A stretch of 42,280 nucleotides of DNA from an uncultured Eubacteriales bacterium. GTDB lineage: Bacteria > Bacillota_A > Clostridia > Oscillospirales > Oscillospiraceae. Below are positions 16,345 to 23,652 of the stretch, piece after piece (the stretch's first letter is position 1; each line of letters opens with the position of its first letter). The translations under genes were made by a program, and so were the position numbers. The stretch lies in the NCBI GenBank assembly GCA_900319835.1, contig ONPY01000021.1, positions 1 through 42,280 on the forward strand, read 5' to 3'. The notes below the pieces were generated by a model. The model searched no databases, was not told the origin of the DNA, and saw only the letters and a list, made by a program, of their open reading frames with translations.

Positions 16345-16383
16345 CTGCGCAAGGCATACGGGAAAAACAAGCTGGAAAATAGA

Positions 16384-16412
16384 TTGACAAAGCGGAAGGA
16401 CTTGTATATACT
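16384..16412 (+). promoter_or_regulatory. Strong promoter for the orphan peptide gene
   Basis: TTGACA at 16384-16389 and TATACT at 16407-16412 with a 17-base spacer. It is one of the two promoters in the window with a perfect -35 box, the other being that of the LexA-like gene. Confidence 0.8.
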
Positions 16413-16465
16413 TAAAGTGCGAAAGTGTAAGAAGCTGTGTATGCTGAAATAAAAGGAGAATCACC

Positions 16466-16585
16466 ATGGATTACGAAATCCTTCAGATGGAAATCGTCCC
16501 GCTTGCCACGCTGACCGCAAACGCCGCCTCTGCCGCAAACGGGGGCAGACCCAACCTTGTCGGGAACACCCCTGCCGGGACCTGA
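16466..16585 (+). CDS. 39-residue orphan peptide with own promoter, ribosome site and terminator
   Basis: The ATG follows AAAAGGAGAATCACC and the frame runs 39 codons to TGA at 16583. The peptide opens with an acidic amphipathic stretch (MDYEILQMEIVPLATL), passes through an Ala-rich piece ending in AANGG, and closes with RPNLVGNTPAGT. It has no transmembrane helix and no cysteine. A leader ending in GG followed by a short polar tail resembles precursor peptides that are cut by double-glycine peptidases, but no maturation or export gene is adjacent. Its dedicated promoter and terminator argue that it is expressed. Family unknown; it could also be a regulatory leader peptide. Confidence 0.6.
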   Translation: MDYEILQMEIVPLATLTANAASAANGGRPNLVGNTPAGT

Positions 16586-16602
16586 TCATACAGGCCAGGA
16601 AC

Positions 16603-16637
16603 AACGCGCCCCGCACAGTTTCGTGCGGGGCGCGTTT
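16603..16637. terminator. Terminator between the peptide gene and the facing gene
   Basis: CGCGCCCCGCAC at 16605-16616 and GTGCGGGGCGCG at 16623-16634 form a perfect 12-base stem followed by TTT. It can serve both strands. Confidence 0.8.
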
Positions 16638-16655
16638 GCTGTCTGTATGCTCTGT

Positions 16656-17270
16656 TTATGCTCTGGAGAACGCCACGCTCTCCAGAATCTGCCGGAAGGC
16701 GGGCAGGGCGGGGATCTCAGTCACGTCGCCGTCGAAGGCGGCGTTTTTCAGCACCGTCACCAGCACATAGCTGTACGCGTCGCCGGGGATGGGCAGGTGG
16801 ATGCAGACGTTGTCTCCCGCGAGATACTGCAGGCCGCGGTTCTCGCCGAAGGCGACCTCCTGCAGATCCGTGTGCTTCTCGGCCAGGGCTGCGCGGTGGG
16901 CTGCGAAATCCTCCCCGCCGAAGAAGGGGGCGTACTCAAACTGGAGGTTGAAGTCCTCGCCATAGAGCAGAGCCACGTGGGAGTCGCTGGACTCGGCGAG
17001 AAACTCGTCCTCCACCACGGTGTAGGAGAAGGCCTCGCCGTCGTAGCTCACGCGCAGCTCCACGGTGGCGGCGTCCTTGTAGCCGGAGATGAAGCTGTAG
17101 CTGCCGGTCTTGAGCCGGGCCGGATCGACAGGCTTTGCGGCGGGCGCGGCCTTTTCCCCGGCAGCGGGGACGGCGGCATCGTCGGTCTTCGTCAGCAGCA
17201 CCGCGATACCGGTGGCCAGGGCGCCGGCGGCGGTGAGCGCCAGGGGCGCGATCACTTTCCATTTTTTCAT
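16656..17270 (-). CDS. Membrane-anchored extracytoplasmic protein, unknown function
   Basis: A 204-residue protein with AAAGGAG 9 bases before the ATG. Residues 5-26 form an uncleaved signal anchor, followed by an Ala/Pro/Lys linker to about residue 48 and a soluble beta-rich domain outside the cell (SYSFISGYKDAATVELRVSYDG, then FEYAPFFGGED). No catalytic residues stand out. It follows the potassium-channel gene by 23 bases on the same strand, so they are cotranscribed, but no functional link is evident from sequence. Family not recognised. Confidence 0.75.
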   Translation of the reverse strand: MKKWKVIAPLALTAAGALATGIAVLLTKTDDAAVPAAGEKAAPAAKPVDPARLKTGSYSFISGYKDAATVELRVSYDGEAFSYTVVEDEFLAESSDSHVALLYGEDFNLQFEYAPFFGGEDFAAHRAALAEKHTDLQEVAFGENRGLQYLAGDNVCIHLPIPGDAYSYVLVTVLKNAAFDGDVTEIPALPAFRQILESVAFSRA

Positions 17271-17293
17271 CGCGTGTTTCTCCTTTCGGTTGT

Positions 17294-18097
17294 TCAGGTT
17301 CTGGGGTTGGAACGGTTGCCGGCGGGCGGCGCGGGGTTTTGCAGATTGGGGGTGGACAGGGCCTCCAGCTGGGTCTCGCCCGGGCCCATGGTCTTGTTGA
17401 CCTCCCGGATATATCCGGCGGTGATGATGCCGGAGGGCAGGGCCACGATGGCGATGCCCACCACGGAGGAGAGCATTGTGATCGCCCGGCCCAGGACGGT
17501 GACGGGGTAGATGTCTCCGTAGCCCATCGTGGTCAGGGAGACGGTGGCCCAGTAGACGGCCTCAAAGAAATTGTCAAAGGTATCCCCCTCCACGGAGAAG
17601 ATGGCGAGGGCCGAGATCAGGATATAGCCCACGGCCAGGCTGAACACCGCGAACAGCGCCCGCTTCGATTCCCGGAACACCCGCATCAGCATGCGCATGG
17701 TGGTGGAGTATCGGAAGACCTTGAAGATGCGGAAGGCGCGCAGCAGGCGGAAGGCCCGGAACATGCTGAAGGGGTTGCTGATCAGCGACAGGGAGGGCAG
17801 GATGCTCAGCAGGTCCACGATGGCCATGAAGGAGAAGGGGTAGCGCAGGAAGGAGGAGAGGTTCCTTTTGCCGTATTTGAAGTCCGCGGTGGAGAGCCTG
17901 AGCAGGTAGTCGACGATGAAGATGCCGGCGCAGCCCTTGTCGATGGCGGTGAAGATCTCCGGCTCCTGCTTGAGGGCCAGGGGGAAGATGCTCAGCAGCA
18001 CGGCGGAGATGATGATCACGTCATAGATGAGACTGGCCAGGTCAAACTGCTCGGCGGAGCTTGCTGCCTCGATGATTTCATACAGGCGTTTTCTCAT
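17294..18097 (-). CDS. Voltage-sensor potassium channel
   Basis: A 267-residue protein with the six-helix plan of Kv-type channels. S4 carries regularly spaced arginines (FRAFRLLRAFRIFKVFRY, about residues 115-135). The pore loop contains the selectivity filter TTMGYGDIYP, with TMGYGD in place of the commoner TVGYGD. A short cytosolic tail follows S6. The start at 18097 has AAGGGTG 7 bases upstream; the ATG at 18118 would leave almost no leader after the predicted transcription start. It should form tetramers that pass K+ in response to membrane potential. First gene of a two-gene operon. Confidence 0.92.
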   Translation of the reverse strand: MRKRLYEIIEAASSAEQFDLASLIYDVIIISAVLLSIFPLALKQEPEIFTAIDKGCAGIFIVDYLLRLSTADFKYGKRNLSSFLRYPFSFMAIVDLLSILPSLSLISNPFSMFRAFRLLRAFRIFKVFRYSTTMRMLMRVFRESKRALFAVFSLAVGYILISALAIFSVEGDTFDNFFEAVYWATVSLTTMGYGDIYPVTVLGRAITMLSSVVGIAIVALPSGIITAGYIREVNKTMGPGETQLEALSTPNLQNPAPPAGNRSNPRT

Positions 18098-18130
18098 CGC
18101 ACAACACCCTTTTATCATGGAGATACTGAA

Positions 18131-18159
18131 ATTATAACACCCCGTGCGGGCGCTTGCAA
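18131..18159 (-). promoter_or_regulatory. Promoter of the potassium-channel operon
   Basis: On the minus strand, TTGCAA (18154-18159) and TATAAT (18131-18136) with a 17-base spacer. Confidence 0.75.
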
Positions 18160-18162
18160 TGC

Positions 18163-18198
18163 AAAAGAAAAACAGGCTCCGCTTTCGCGGAGCCTGTT
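18163..18198 (-). terminator. Terminator of pyrR-uraA
   Basis: AACAGGCTCCGC and GCGGAGCCTGTT enclose a TTTC loop; on the minus strand the stem is followed by TTTTCTTTT. Confidence 0.8.
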
Positions 18199-18214
18199 GG
18201 GAAAAACCGGTGGA

Positions 18215-19546
18215 TCAGACCTTGAAGTTGACGGAGGTGGAACCCTTGTCTTCCTGCACGAACTCGTAGTCCTTGCCGGGCAGAACGGCGTTGAGAACGA
18301 TGCCCACGATGGAGGCGACCGCGAGGCCGGACAGGCTCACATGACCCAGGTTGATGGTGCCGGCGGAGGAGAACTCGATGCCGATGGTCAGCACCAGGAT
18401 CAGGGCGGCGATGATGACGTTGCGGGTGTTGGTGAAGTCCACCTGATTCTCCACCACGTTGCGCACGCCGACGGCTGCGATCATGCCGTAGAGGATGAGG
18501 CTGACGCCGCCGATGGTCGCGCTGGGCATGGCGCCGATGAGGGCGGAGAACTTGGGGCAGAAGGAGAAGAGGACCGCGAAGGCGGCGGCGATGCGGATCA
18601 CGCGGGGATCATAGACCTTGGTGAGGTTCAGCACGCCGGTGTTCTCGCCGTAGGTGGTGTTGGCCGGGGCGCCGAAGAGGGCGGCCAGGGAGGTGGCCAG
18701 ACCGTCGCCCAGCAGGGTGCGGTGGAAGCCGGGGTCTTCCATGTAGTTCTCACCGCAGGTGGAGGAGATGGCGCAGATGTCGCCGATGTGCTCGACCATG
18801 GTGGCCAGGGAGATGGGCAGGATGGTGATGACGGCGGTCAGCAGGAGGTTTCCGTCCACATTGCCGGAGGCGAAGAGGCCGAACACGGTGTTCTTGAACT
18901 GGAAGGGGAGGCCGACCCAGGCGGCGTCCTTGACGGCGGTGAAGTCCACGTTGCCGGTGACCGCGGCCACCAGGTAGGAGGCCACGACGCCCAGCAGGAT
19001 GGGGATGATCTTGATCATGCCCTTGCCCCAGATGTTGCAGAGGATGACCACAAACACGGCCACGAGGGCGATGCCCCAGTTGTCCATGCAGGAGTTGATG
19101 GCGGTGGGGGCCAGGTGCAGGCCGACGCAGATGATGATGGGGCCGGTGACGATGGGCGGGAAGAAGCGCATGACCTTCTTGACACCGTAGGCCTTAAAGA
19201 GCGCGGAGAGCACGCCGTACATGAGACCCGCGCAGGCAACGCCGAAGCAGGCGTAGGGGAGCAGAGTCGGGTCGCCGCCCGGGGCGATGGAGAAATAGCC
19301 GCCGAGGAAGGCGAAGGAGGAGCCGAGGAAAGCGGGGACCTTTTTCTTGGTCAGCAGGTGAAACAGCAGGGTGCCGAGACCGGCAAAAAGCAGCGTGGCG
19401 GAGACGCTCAGGCCGGTGAGCGTGGGGACGAGGACGGTGGCGCCGAACATGGCAAACATGTGCTGCAGACCCAGCACCAGCATCTTGGGGGTGCCAAGCT
19501 CGCGCGCGTCATACACGGGCCCGTCAATGGTGGATTTCTTGTTCAT
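18215..19546 (-). CDS. uraA: Uracil permease (NCS2 family)
   Basis: A 443-residue transporter with about 14 hydrophobic segments. The NCS2 start GLQHMFAMFGATVLVPTLTGL is present, as are the conserved glutamate stretch MVEHIGDICAIS near residue 255 and the PANTTYGENTGVL signature near residue 286. These proteins import uracil by proton symport. GAGGG lies 7 bases before the ATG. It is downstream of pyrR with 145 bases between them, which contain a long imperfect stem (AATCTCGTC/GACGAGAGATT) and two shorter stems, so expression may be tuned after pyrR, as in Bacillus pyrR-pyrP. I did not find a canonical PyrR-binding loop. Confidence 0.93.
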   Translation of the reverse strand: MNKKSTIDGPVYDARELGTPKMLVLGLQHMFAMFGATVLVPTLTGLSVSATLLFAGLGTLLFHLLTKKKVPAFLGSSFAFLGGYFSIAPGGDPTLLPYACFGVACAGLMYGVLSALFKAYGVKKVMRFFPPIVTGPIIICVGLHLAPTAINSCMDNWGIALVAVFVVILCNIWGKGMIKIIPILLGVVASYLVAAVTGNVDFTAVKDAAWVGLPFQFKNTVFGLFASGNVDGNLLLTAVITILPISLATMVEHIGDICAISSTCGENYMEDPGFHRTLLGDGLATSLAALFGAPANTTYGENTGVLNLTKVYDPRVIRIAAAFAVLFSFCPKFSALIGAMPSATIGGVSLILYGMIAAVGVRNVVENQVDFTNTRNVIIAALILVLTIGIEFSSAGTINLGHVSLSGLAVASIVGIVLNAVLPGKDYEFVQEDKGSTSVNFKV

Positions 19547-19691
19547 TCAATTTCCCTCTCTCTGTAGACTTTTCATGGAATCTATTGCAAACGGCCTCGC
19601 CGTCTGAACCAAAAGCAGGCGCTCCGCAGGAGTTTTCGCGTCAGCGGGGCGCAATCTCTCGTCACGAAGGCCGGAGGCCTTTGGGACGAGA

Positions 19692-20306
<615 letters not shown>

Positions 20307-20362
20307 CTATTACGATCTTGCCGGTATCACGGTACCGGATTAAAAACCTTTTTCTAGATGAA

Positions 20363-20391
20363 ATTATAGGAGCGGTTTTCTGAAATTGCAA
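20363..20391 (-). promoter_or_regulatory. Promoter of pyrR-uraA
   Basis: On the minus strand, TTGCAA (20386-20391) and TATAAT (20363-20368) with a 17-base spacer, giving a leader of about 125 bases before pyrR. Confidence 0.75.
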
Positions 20392-20553
20392 GCGGGAAAA
20401 GAAGTTTCATGGCTGTGCAAAAAAACAGACAAAAACCGGGGTGGATTTTTGTATACCTTTTCACACGCGCGGAGATTTCTTAACATAAATTCAGTTGACT
20501 GTCCCCTGCGGAAATGATAGCATCAAGAAAAAGCTTTTTCGGAGGAAATTGCC

Positions 20554-21117
20554 ATGAATCGTTTTGCTGCGCTGCTTACGGCGCTTCTGCTGATGCTCTC
20601 CCTCGCGGCCTGCGGCAAAAAGCCGGCGGACGCCACCGCGCCCTCTGCCGCGCCGGCGGAGAGCGCAATCCCCGCGGAGGCGGCGGAGCCCACCGAAACT
20701 CCGGCGCCCACGCCCACGCCGACTCCGGTCCCGCTGATCCCCGCGCTGCCGGAGGTACACGATCCGGCGCTGGAGGCCATCCTCGCGGATGTGCTGTCGG
20801 TCCATCCCGGCTCGGCGGGGTCCTCCCTGCGGGGCGCGGTCTGCGCCGCCCGGCTGCTGGACTGGGGCATGGCCACCACGCTGAGCGACGATGAGATCTA
20901 CTCCGCCACCGGCTGCTTCCTGGACACGCTCAGCGACCAGGACCTGCTGGTCTTCTTTGAGAGCCTGGACACGGTCTACAACATGGGCTACGATCTCAAG
21001 GGCGAGAACGCCGGGGGTCTGCTCTCCGATGCGGGCGTTTCCGACAGCGCCTGGCCCTGGAACGACCAGGCCTTCCACGCCATGGAGATGGTCTATCTCG
21101 GCTGCGGCGCCCGCTGA
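20554..21117 (+). CDS. Secreted lipoprotein, unknown function
   Basis: A 187-residue protein after GGAGGAAATTGCC. The signal ends in LSLAAC, with the lipid-carrying cysteine at residue 20. A low-complexity Ala/Pro/Thr linker with TPTPTPTP (about residues 25-65) spans the wall, then a compact acidic alpha-helical domain of about 120 residues follows (SLRGAVCAARLLDWG, then DQDLLVFFESLDTVYNMGYDL). Two or three cysteines in this domain could pair. No known domain is recognised. It stands alone between pyrR and a terminator. Confidence 0.8.
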   Translation: MNRFAALLTALLLMLSLAACGKKPADATAPSAAPAESAIPAEAAEPTETPAPTPTPTPVPLIPALPEVHDPALEAILADVLSVHPGSAGSSLRGAVCAARLLDWGMATTLSDDEIYSATGCFLDTLSDQDLLVFFESLDTVYNMGYDLKGENAGGLLSDAGVSDSAWPWNDQAFHAMEMVYLGCGAR

Positions 21118-21140
21118 GCGCGCAGACAAGACACACAAAC

Positions 21141-21174
21141 GCCGCCGCGGAATTTCTTCCGCGGCGGCTTCTTT
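21141..21174. terminator. Terminator after the lipoprotein gene
   Basis: GCCGCCGCGGAA and TTCCGCGGCGGC around TTTC, followed by TTCTTT on the plus strand. It touches the stop of the facing small gene. Confidence 0.85.
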
Positions 21175-21451
21175 ACAGCAGGAACATGGCGCCGAGGATC
21201 ACCAGCAGCTCCTCGTCTCCGCTCTCCCGGTACAGCAGATAGAGGATCAGCACCAGCAGCAGATCCTCCGTTTCAAAATCCTTCATGCCCGGCAGGATGC
21301 GCCCCAGATCCGCAAAGCCCGGGAAAAAGCCGCGCACCGGCCGCTTCCCCGGCGGGGGCGGGGGAGGGGGAGGGGACGGCACCGGCGCGAGATCCTGCGC
21401 CTCGGGCAGGCGCACCACACGCCCGGTGTTGCCCTCATAGCGGTTGATCAT
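21173..21451 (-). CDS. Small protein with poly-proline linker and hydrophobic tail
   Basis: A 92-residue product, last of three overlapping or adjacent small genes. AGGAGG lies 7 bases before the ATG, and the start overlaps the preceding gene by 17 bases. It has a run of nine prolines at about residues 27-35 and a C-terminus of alternating acidic and leucine-rich segments (EDLLLVLILYLLYRE, then LLVILGAMFLL) that may insert in or lie on the membrane. I do not recognise a named function. Similar little proteins are common in Oscillospiraceae to my knowledge, but their role is unknown to me. Confidence 0.65.
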   Translation of the reverse strand: MINRYEGNTGRVVRLPEAQDLAPVPSPPPPPPPPGKRPVRGFFPGFADLGRILPGMKDFETEDLLLVLILYLLYRESGDEELLVILGAMFLL

Positions 21452-21776
21452 CGTCCCCGCCTCCTATCTGGCCCAGGGCGATCCGGGCGATCCTTGCCAG
21501 CTTTGCCAGCTGCATGGCCCGGTCCATCTTGTGCTGCCGCTTTTCGGACAGCCAGGGGCGCATGGCCTTCAGCAGGGCGGTCTCCCGCCCGGCCTCTCCG
21601 CTGTCAAGGGCGCTGCCCAGCTTCTGCAGCAGCCCGGGGTCCAGACCCGGAGCCGGGGGCGGCGGCGCGGCCTCCCCTCTCTCCCCGCCCATGAGCAAAC
21701 TTGCCAGCCCCGACAGCTTTTCCATCTGCCCGGGGTCGGAGAGAATGCGGTTGATCTGCTCCTCCAGCTCGCTCAT
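21435..21776 (-). CDS. Small helical protein, unknown function
   Basis: A 113-residue soluble protein. GGGAGGTG lies 7 bases before the ATG. The first half is an acidic helix beginning SELEEQINRILSDPGQMEKLSGLASLLMGG, then a proline linker; the second half is a basic helix (RPWLSEKRQHKMDRAMQLAKLARIARIAL). Acidic start and basic end could favour self-assembly or nucleic-acid contact. It overlaps the next gene, so translation is coupled. Function not recognised. Confidence 0.7.
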   Translation of the reverse strand: MSELEEQINRILSDPGQMEKLSGLASLLMGGERGEAAPPPPAPGLDPGLLQKLGSALDSGEAGRETALLKAMRPWLSEKRQHKMDRAMQLAKLARIARIALGQIGGGDDDQPL

Positions 21777-21795
21777 GCGGCCTCACCTCCCGCCT

Positions 21796-22035
21796 TCAGT
21801 CCTGCATCACGCGGCGGATGCTCTCCGCGAGACGCTTTCCCTCCTCGGTGCGCAGCACGCCGCCCAGCAGACGGCGCAGCGCCTCCGCGTCCCCGGTCTT
21901 TGCTGCCCGCTCCAGGGCACCCCGGTCGATCATCCCGGCAAGCCTTGCCCCGTCGGGCGAGTCGGCCAGGGCCTTGATGGATTCCGTTTTCCCCCGGCGC
22001 TGGAGCTCCCGGCCGAGCTGCTCAAAATTTTGCAT
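21796..22035 (-). CDS. Small helical protein, unknown function
   Basis: A 79-residue soluble, charged protein and first gene of the three-gene cluster, with GAGGTGAG 5 bases before the ATG. It begins MQNFEQLGRELQ and contains two repeats of an Ala/Arg/Gly helix (LADSPDGARLAGMID and AKTGDAEALRRLLGGVL), ending EGKRLAESIRRVMQD. No domain is recognised. Its position before two other unknown small genes on the minus strand suggests a shared job. Confidence 0.7.
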   Translation of the reverse strand: MQNFEQLGRELQRRGKTESIKALADSPDGARLAGMIDRGALERAAKTGDAEALRRLLGGVLRTEEGKRLAESIRRVMQD

Positions 22036-22063
22036 TGCATCTCACCTCGGTTCGATCTATTAT
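22035..22063 (+). promoter_or_regulatory. Promoter of the phosphodiesterase gene
   Basis: TTGCAT at 22035-22040 and TATTAT at 22058-22063 with a 17-base spacer. The minus-strand TATAAT in the same interval may serve the small-gene cluster. Confidence 0.6.
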
Positions 22064-22116
22064 ATTCACAGCCCGCCGGCCTGATACCCGGGCGGGGGAA
22101 GAAAGGGGAAATCGGG

Positions 22117-22590
22117 ATGATACGCGCGGCGGTTTTTTCGGACACCCACGGCAACACGGAGCCCATGCTTCAAGCGGCGCTCACCTGCAGGGCGGACGTG
22201 CTGATCCACCTGGGGGACCACGACCGGGACGCGCTGGTGCTCTCGGAGGAGCTGCCGGACACGCCGCTCTACACGGTCTGCGGCAACTGCGATCTCATGC
22301 CTCTCGCGCCGGAGACGCGCGTGGTGCAGCTCGGGCCGGTGAAGGCCTTTCTCACCCACGGCCACCTCTACTCCGTCAGCCGCTGGCAGGCCGACTCCCT
22401 GGTGTACGCGGCCCAGGAGCAGGGGGCGCAGATCGCGATGTTCGGCCACACCCACAGCCCGGTGAATGACACCCTCGGCGGCGTGACGCTCATCAACCCC
22501 GGCACCGCCGGCAAGGGGCGGGATCTGACCTGGGCGATGGTGACGGTCTTTGACAACGGCGCCGTCAGCTGCGAGATCCGCGAGCTTTAA
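22117..22590 (+). CDS. YfcE/MJ0936-type metallophosphoesterase
   Basis: A 157-residue calcineurin-like phosphoesterase; the ATG follows AAAGGGGAAATCGGG. All metal-site motifs are visible: SDTHGN (residues 8-13), HLGDHD in place of the usual GDxxD, GNCD (about 63-66), THGHLY (about 83-88) and GHTHSP (about 110-115). Members of this family cleave phosphodiesters with Mn2+ in vitro; the physiological substrate is not known. The frame is open far upstream, but that part has no ribosome site. It stands alone. Confidence 0.9.
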   Translation: MIRAAVFSDTHGNTEPMLQAALTCRADVLIHLGDHDRDALVLSEELPDTPLYTVCGNCDLMPLAPETRVVQLGPVKAFLTHGHLYSVSRWQADSLVYAAQEQGAQIAMFGHTHSPVNDTLGGVTLINPGTAGKGRDLTWAMVTVFDNGAVSCEIREL

Positions 22591-22606
22591 AAAGAAAAAA
22601 GAAAAA

Positions 22607-22637
22607 AATCCCCCGGTTCCGTCGGAACCGGGGGATT
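22607..22637. terminator. Terminator between convergent genes
   Basis: AATCCCCCGGTTCC and GGAACCGGGGGATT around GTC, with an A-rich left flank that gives TTTTTTTC on the minus strand. It ends the 22650-23303 gene and may also serve the phosphodiesterase. Confidence 0.85.
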
Positions 22638-22649
22638 GACGTTTGCGCG

Positions 22650-23303
22650 TTACTTGGCCGGGCGGCAGTAGACCGTCAGCTCCTTCTCGAAGGCGGCGCA
22701 GGTGAGCGTCAGCTTGCAGGAGGCGGGCAGGTTGCCATCGTCGATGCACTCGACATGCACGGCGTACTCGTCGGTCTTTTCCACTTTGAGGATGTCCGGG
22801 TTGCTGGACTTCCAGTCCACCTTCAGACCCTGGAGCGTCAGCGGCATGACCTGGACCGTCAGATCGATGGGATCATCCACCCAGATGGTGAAGTCGGTCT
22901 GGATCTCGGTCGTGTAGAACATGACTCGCAGACCTTCCACATTGGGCGTGGGCGTGGGCTCGGGCGTGGGGGCTTCTTCAATGACAGGCACGTACTCGGT
23001 GACCACCGGGGGCGTGATGGCGGTGCCCTGCTGCTTGACGTCGGCGCCCTCCAGAGAGGTCGTGACCATGACGATGACGGCCAGCACTACCGCTGCCACA
23101 AGAATCAGCCCAAATATAATCTGCCATTTGGTGTTCGTCTCCGCGCGCTCGTAGGAGGCGGTGCCCTGTACGGTGCCAGGCGTGGGGCTCGGCGTGCGTC
23201 CGCTCTGCGTGACCCGGCGGGTGCCGCAGTTGGGACAACGGCTGCGCATGGAAGAAAACACCTCGCCGCAGCGACGGCATTTTACTTCGGGAATCATGGG
23301 CAT
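22650..23303 (-). CDS. Zinc-ribbon membrane protein with extracellular Ig-like domain
   Basis: A 217-residue protein; GGAGG lies 7 bases before the ATG. The cytosolic N-terminus has a zinc ribbon (CRRC at residues 9-12 and CPNC at about 23-26), followed by a Thr/Pro linker, one transmembrane helix at about residues 60-85 and a PEPTPTPTP spacer. The outer domain of about 100 residues looks Ig-like (DLTVQVMPLTLQGLKVDWKSSNPDILKVE resembles BIG2 domains). Zinc ribbon inside and a surface domain outside suggest a sensor or anchoring role, but no family function is known to me. Confidence 0.75.
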   Translation of the reverse strand: MPMIPEVKCRRCGEVFSSMRSRCPNCGTRRVTQSGRTPSPTPGTVQGTASYERAETNTKWQIIFGLILVAAVVLAVIVMVTTSLEGADVKQQGTAITPPVVTEYVPVIEEAPTPEPTPTPNVEGLRVMFYTTEIQTDFTIWVDDPIDLTVQVMPLTLQGLKVDWKSSNPDILKVEKTDEYAVHVECIDDGNLPASCKLTLTCAAFEKELTVYCRPAK

Positions 23304-23350
23304 ATACGTTCCTCCGTTCCATCATAAAATGGACAGTTTGCTACTTGTAG

Positions 23351-23379
23351 ATAATACATCTAAATTCCCTTTTCGTCAA
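23351..23379 (-). promoter_or_regulatory. Promoter of the zinc-ribbon membrane protein
   Basis: On the minus strand, TTGACG (23374-23379) and TATTAT (23351-23356) with a 17-base spacer. In the rest of the 349-base divergent gap (23304-23652) I see a GC-rich tract at 23450-23570 and no gene. Confidence 0.65.
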
Positions 23380-23578
23380 GACTTGTCATGCACCGAAGGG
23401 CAGTATTCCTGCGAAAAAACGGTACAAATTCCCCACTTTTATGAAAAACTGCCGGTTTTTTCCGGACCGCGGCCGCGACCCCCGGGCAAACGGGAGGGGG
23501 ATTCCCCATTTGCCGGTGTCAGGAAAAACACCCCGCGCTTTCTGGGCGGCCGCGCGCACACGCGCCCTGCGGTTTTCG

Positions 23579-23607
23579 TTGAAAAAAGCGGAGGGAGATG
23601 GTAAAAT
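23579..23607 (+). promoter_or_regulatory. Promoter of the P-loop/CYTH gene
   Basis: TTGAAA at 23579-23584 and TAAAAT at 23602-23607 with a 17-base spacer, about 45 bases before the start codon. Confidence 0.65.
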
Positions 23608-23652
23608 AAGAAAAAAGCAACTCGTGTTCGATCATGAAAAGGAGGCGCTCCC

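Noticed and set aside
17339..19567. Plus-strand frame of 742 codons, very acidic and Gly/His-rich
   Set aside because: It covers both the channel and uracil permease genes on the opposite strand and has no recognisable domain.
19547..19691. Stem-loops between pyrR and uraA considered as a second PyrR attenuator
   Set aside because: Stems are clear but there is no convincing T-run or PyrR loop, so it is only mentioned under uraA.
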